Below are positions 6,750-9,869 of a stretch of DNA of 9,869 nucleotides, piece by piece. Where the stretch lies: the NCBI GenBank assembly GCA_964459635.1, contig CAYWMQ010000028.1, positions 1-9,869 on the forward strand, read 5' to 3'. The translations under genes were made by a program, and so were the position numbers. This DNA is from CAYWMQ01 sp964459635 (GTDB lineage Bacteria; Patescibacteriota; Minisyncoccia; Phycocordibacterales; UBA12088). The notes beneath the pieces are model-generated. The model saw only the letters and a program-made list of their open reading frames with translations, was not told the DNA's origin and did no database searches. The first letter of the stretch is position 1. The number at the start of each line of letters is the position of its first letter.

Positions 6750-6763
6750 TAGAAATGGCTGTG
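6736..6763. terminator. Hairpin between beta-helix gene and GH16-like gene
   Basis: CACAGCCA (6736-6743) pairs with TGGCTGTG (6756-6763). Inside, a C-A mismatch is followed by TTC/GAA and an AATA loop, the same build as the hairpin at 4747-4792. It begins about 60 bases after the stop of the beta-helix gene. It lacks a T-tract, so it may stabilise the 3' end or attenuate read-through and not terminate classically. Confidence 0.45.
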
Positions 6764-6824
6764 GACAACCCGCGCATGCCTTTTGAGGGACACGGCACCG
6801 GCGAACGGCAAGCTACGGGGCTAA

Positions 6825-8369
6825 CTAGCCATTCGTAAAGTACGCCCGGGAGTAGTTTCTGCCGATCTTATCAAGTGGTATAAAATTGCCCTTTGGTGGA
6901 TTGCCACGGCACCATGTCCCTGTCACCTTTGCACTCGAGCCGTACTGTGCACAGCCATTAGCGTTATACCCGGACGGATTGGGTATCGTGACGTTGGCCC
7001 ACGGCGACTGACTCATGTTACTCTTGCCGCCCCACCATTTAAGGTACACCTGGTTCATGTGCACCCCATCAGGCGGGGGTCCCCAACCTTCTGCCCAGTA
7101 AATCATCGACGCAATACCTTTACCATCCATCGCATAGTTTGGGTCGGCCTCAAGGAACACGTGGTCAAGCGTCATTTTCTTCACACCATGCCCGGGGTAT
7201 GGCCCGGACGTACGTGGCGGTACAAAGATGCCTTGGCGTATCTGATGTGCCCACATGTTCTCAGCCTTGTATTCCTTAAGCATCACGCCGCTACCCTGCG
7301 CGTGAAAGGTGTCACCGTGTGTCCCCGGATTACAGTAGTGCACACCTGTAATGTGTGAGTTTTGTACGACAATCCGTCCACCATCTCCACGACCGTAGTA
7401 ACTATTGACCGCGTCCTGACACTGGCCTTTTTGGTCAATTATGACGCCCTCAATAAACATGGTGCCGCTATAGTTGCGAAAAGAATAGCCGCTCCCTCGC
7501 AGCACGCCACCGACTATCCATACATCGCGCACGGGGTTAGACTCCGTGCCTGCGATAGCGGTAAGGTTTGATGATGGCGAGCAATCTCTGTCCTTAGGCA
7601 TCACAAACTTCACATCGCGGCCCGCCATTTGGCTAGCACTGGGCCATCCTGATTCGCCCGGACACTTGTTTTCCACGAGCAAATAGCCGGCATCCATCGT
7701 GGGAGGGGCCTCGATGTTGGTTTTCCATCCACCCGCACCTGTCTGGCTAGGGCCTGTGGAATCACCGCCACTTGTGCCTCCCCCCGCAGGCTCCGCAGGG
7801 GCCCCCTTCACCGCCTGGAGCTGCCAGTAGGAAGTGGCGCAGGTGGAGTCTCTGCAGCCGCACTTCCACGCGGAGCCTTGCTGCTGGCAGACGTAGCCCA
7901 CAATATAGGTGACGGTCTGCGGTAGGTTGACGCTTGCTTGTGCACTGCCGGTGTACCAGGCATTGCTTTGGAGCTGACTGGTACCGGTCAGTGTGTACTC
8001 TTTCCATGCAGAGCCGGTGTAGTAGTAGCCTTTGTTGTACACAAGCTGTGTTTGTGCGCCGCTTCCCACCTTTACCGTGGCGGTACTGGTGGTGCAGTCG
8101 GTACCCTGTACGAGGAGCTCACGGGCTGCGGTGAGAGGGTTCCAGGCCGGAGCGTAGCCTACGGGTGCGGCGGTGCCTGAGGCGTATGAGTTGGTGCAGG
8201 CGGCGGCGTGGGCGACCGATGTGGAAATGGAAAAGCACATGAAGATAAGCACGATAAGGTTCAGCATAGGAATATGAACAGGCAGTACGCACACCCTCTC
8301 ACCCCATATGCATGAAGAATGCAACAATGTGCAGTGCGCAATGCGCAGAAGTAGTGGACGCTTGTTCAT
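6825..8369 (-). CDS. Secreted parallel beta-helix protein (polysaccharide-lyase-like) with shared module, paralogue B
   Basis: A 514-residue exported protein. The shared module occupies 58-190 (C58, C92, C161, C170, C172, C177). A Gly/Ser/Thr linker (about 191-214) leads to a right-handed parallel beta-helix domain (about 218-514), seen as successive short beta turns: DVWIVGGVLRG (282-292), TMFIEGVIID (303-312), GRIVVQNSHITGVHY (331-345), HGVKKMTLDHVFLEAD (394-409). H344 and HGDTFH (351-356) are the likely functional cluster; His/Asp clusters of this kind occur in beta-helix lyases and epimerases. The closest relative is the adjacent gene at 8371-9846. The start is uncertain. ATG at 8369 follows the upstream stop by one base, arguing for coupling, but makes a 55-residue leader. 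ATG at 8267 gives a 21-residue hydrophobic leader ending AHA, lacking the usual basic residues. Enzymatic class and substrate are unknown; activity is inferred. Confidence 0.72.
   Translation of the reverse strand: MNKRPLLLRIAHCTLLHSSCIWGERVCVLPVHIPMLNLIVLIFMCFSISTSVAHAAACTNSYASGTAAPVGYAPAWNPLTAARELLVQGTDCTTSTATVKVGSGAQTQLVYNKGYYYTGSAWKEYTLTGTSQLQSNAWYTGSAQASVNLPQTVTYIVGYVCQQQGSAWKCGCRDSTCATSYWQLQAVKGAPAEPAGGGTSGGDSTGPSQTGAGGWKTNIEAPPTMDAGYLLVENKCPGESGWPSASQMAGRDVKFVMPKDRDCSPSSNLTAIAGTESNPVRDVWIVGGVLRGSGYSFRNYSGTMFIEGVIIDQKGQCQDAVNSYYGRGDGGRIVVQNSHITGVHYCNPGTHGDTFHAQGSGVMLKEYKAENMWAHQIRQGIFVPPRTSGPYPGHGVKKMTLDHVFLEADPNYAMDGKGIASMIYWAEGWGPPPDGVHMNQVYLKWWGGKSNMSQSPWANVTIPNPSGYNANGCAQYGSSAKVTGTWCRGNPPKGNFIPLDKIGRNYSRAYFTNG
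7800..8198 (-). repeat. Shared Cys-rich module, copy 2 (in beta-helix paralogue B)
   Basis: Encodes the 133-residue module again. It differs from copy 3 at about 14 positions over roughly 136 residues by hand count. The DNA is nearly identical too: 7801-7852 matches 9341-9392 without a mismatch, including synonymous sites. Confidence 0.88.
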
Positions 8370-8370
8370 G

Positions 8371-9846
8371 CTAATTGTTCGTAAAGTACGACCGCTGATA
8401 ATTCAGGCCAATTTTGTCGAGCGGAACAAACACGCCGGGAGGGTCACCTGCACACCACTTTCCAGTTACCTTTGCTGCTGGGGCATAGGTCGCGCATTCA
8501 GCACTGTCGTAAGATGCAACATAAGGGATGGAGATGTCTCGACGCATATTTTTTGTTGCGCCGTCTTTGCCACCCCACCACTTTAAGTATGAGTCTTTAA
8601 AATGCACGCCATCAACGGGCACGCCCTGCTCTTCCCAGTAGAGCATCGTTGCAATTTTCTTTCCGGGATAAGCATGGTTTGGATCCGCCTGCAAAAATAC
8701 ATGATCAAACGTGAGCTTTTTGACTCCATGGCCAGGGTACGGACCATTATACCGTGGCACGATAAAGAGCCCTTGTAATACGACATGGCCCCATACGTTC
8801 TGATACTTGAGCTCTTTCAACATTGCGCCGCTTCCCTGTGGATGCGTTGTATCTCCATGCGTACCGGGTATGCAGTAGTGCACGCCGGTAATGTGCGTGT
8901 TTTGTACGACCCATCGACCGCCATCGCCTCGACCAAAGTAGCCATTGATGGCATCCTGGCAGTGACCCTGCAGATCAATGAGCGCTCCCTCAATAAACAC
9001 CGTACCGCTGTAGTTGCGGAAGGAGAAACCTGCTCGTCGGAGTACACCACCCACTATCCATACGTCCTTCACGGGATTTGAGGCCGTACCCTGTATGGCC
9101 GCAGTATCTGACGAAGGCTTGCACTCCCTGTTCGTCGGCATAACTATCTTTACGTCTTTACCTGCAACCATAGAGTCTGTTGGCCAGCCAGCCTCTCCGG
9201 GACAAATGTTTTGCACGAGCACATAGCCGGCATCCATAGTTGGAGGTGCTTCAAGTGCCGATGTCCATGCACCCGCCCCCGTACCGGCGCCACCTGTATC
9301 GCCCGTACCACCCCCGCCCGTACTCGGCGGCTCAGCCGCAGCCCCCTTCACCGCCTGGAGCTGCCAGTAGGAAGTGGCGCAGGTGGAGTCTCGGCAGCCG
9401 CACTTCCAGGCGGAGCCTTGCTGCTGGCAGACGTAGCCCACGACGTAGGTCACGGACTGAGGGAGTTGGATGGATGCAGCTGCACTACCCGTATACCACG
9501 CATTAGACTGAAGAGGTGTGGTGCCTGTTAGGGTGTATTGCTGCCAAGCGCTACCGGTGTAGAAGTACCCTTTGTTGTATACGAGCTGCGTCTGTGCGCC
9601 GCTTCCCACCTTTACCGTGGCGGTACTCGTGGTGCACTCGGTGCCTTGTACGAGAAGCTCACGTGCTGCGGTGAGAGGGTTCCAGGCGGGTGCGTAGCCT
9701 ACGGGCGCAGAGGCACCAGAGGCGTAGCTGTTGGTGCAGGGGGCGGCGTGGGCAAAGTCACCCACAGACATAAGCGCAATGCTACTCAGGGTAATGAGTG
9801 CGACTTTCGATACAAAACTCAGCGTAAAACGTCTATACATACGCAA
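8371..9846 (-). CDS. Secreted parallel beta-helix protein (polysaccharide-lyase-like) with shared module, paralogue C
   Basis: A 491-residue exported protein, first of the leftward cluster in the window. A standard signal peptide (MRMYRR basic start, hydrophobic 15-28, AHA cleavage near 32-34) precedes the shared module (37-169; C37, C71, C140, C149, C151, C156). A Gly/Thr-rich linker (about 174-193) leads to a beta-helix domain (about 198-491) that aligns along its whole length with paralogue B. Shared blocks include APPTMDAGY, DVWIVGGVLR, FRNYSGT, GRGDGGR, THITGVHYC (B has SHITGVHYC), the HGDTTH cluster (330-335; HGDTFH in B), GPYPGHGVKK, YLKWWGGK, PLDKIG and a Y-FTN terminus. Differences are concentrated in surface-type positions, as expected of a tandem duplication followed by divergence, perhaps towards another substrate. 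Its promoter would lie beyond 9869. ATG two codons in (M3) is a possible start. Activity is inferred from fold pattern only. Confidence 0.78.
   Translation of the reverse strand: MRMYRRFTLSFVSKVALITLSSIALMSVGDFAHAAPCTNSYASGASAPVGYAPAWNPLTAARELLVQGTECTTSTATVKVGSGAQTQLVYNKGYFYTGSAWQQYTLTGTTPLQSNAWYTGSAAASIQLPQSVTYVVGYVCQQQGSAWKCGCRDSTCATSYWQLQAVKGAAAEPPSTGGGGTGDTGGAGTGAGAWTSALEAPPTMDAGYVLVQNICPGEAGWPTDSMVAGKDVKIVMPTNRECKPSSDTAAIQGTASNPVKDVWIVGGVLRRAGFSFRNYSGTVFIEGALIDLQGHCQDAINGYFGRGDGGRWVVQNTHITGVHYCIPGTHGDTTHPQGSGAMLKELKYQNVWGHVVLQGLFIVPRYNGPYPGHGVKKLTFDHVFLQADPNHAYPGKKIATMLYWEEQGVPVDGVHFKDSYLKWWGGKDGATKNMRRDISIPYVASYDSAECATYAPAAKVTGKWCAGDPPGVFVPLDKIGLNYQRSYFTNN
9340..9738 (-). repeat. Shared Cys-rich module, copy 3 (in beta-helix paralogue C)
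   Basis: Third copy of the 133-residue module. The block YVCQQQGS (138-145), the CGCRDSTC cluster (149-156) and YWQLQAVKG (160-168) are kept. It directly follows the signal peptide, as in the other two proteins, so the module is presented at the N-terminus of each mature protein. Confidence 0.88.
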
Positions 9847-9869
9847 ACTACTTAGAATGATGGTAAGCA

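Noticed and set aside
9730..9750. Possible lipoprotein attachment at the first Cys after the signal peptides (AAPC, AAAC, AASC)
   Set aside because: Position minus 3 is Ala, not Leu, and a good AxA signal peptidase I site lies just before, so ordinary secretion is likelier.
9538..9855. Plus-strand open frames repeated over the three module copies (also near 7938-8180)
   Set aside because: They recur only because the module DNA recurs; the minus-strand frame has signal peptides and conserved cysteines.
1..9869. CRISPR array, insertion sequence or integrase-borne island
   Set aside because: The only repeats are protein-coding domain duplications; no short regular repeats, transposase, terminal inverted repeats or tRNA were found.

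Overview
The window reads as a bacterial chromosomal locus devoted to making, trimming and binding an extracellular polysaccharide. Base composition is moderate to high GC, yet AUA is the commonest isoleucine codon in the glycosyltransferase (11 of 27, hand count). Clear Shine-Dalgarno motifs are hard to find and genes are tightly coupled. Together with several large secreted proteins of unfamiliar make-up and a very compact beta-carbonic-anhydrase-like protein, this suggests to me a Patescibacteria/CPR-type (Paceibacteria) genome. That placement is an inference; no phylogenetic marker gene is present.

Layout. (1) <1-1427, minus: a secreted or membrane-tethered protein with an internally duplicated segment and a jelly-roll-like stretch, cut off by the left edge. 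(2) 1428-1740: a 313-base divergent intergenic region holding a 9-bp inverted repeat. (3) 1741-4772, plus: a two-gene operon joined by a TAATG overlap. It encodes a processive NodC/hyaluronan-synthase-type GT2 membrane synthase and a membrane-anchored NodB/PgaB-type polysaccharide deacetylase with an extra C-terminal beta-rich domain. The operon ends in a long hairpin whose loop contains the stop codon. (4) 4815-5234, minus: a minimal beta-carbonic-anhydrase-like protein. (5) 5378-9846, minus: three exported proteins that share a nearly identical, six-cysteine, roughly 133-residue N-terminal module. In transcription order these are a beta-helix protein (9846-8371), its tandem paralogue (8369-6825, one base after the first gene's stop) and a GH16-like glycoside hydrolase (6697-5378).

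Working model (inference). The synthase polymerises and exports a beta-linked, probably N-acetylhexosamine-containing glycan, and the deacetylase modifies it at the outer membrane face. The GH16-like and beta-helix proteins, held to the cell surface or to the polymer by the common Cys-rich module, then remodel or degrade this or a neighbouring cell's glycan. The shared module, which I do not recognise as a named family, is the most interesting item: it is much more conserved between the proteins than the domains it carries.

No tRNA, rRNA, CRISPR array, insertion sequence or integrase was seen.
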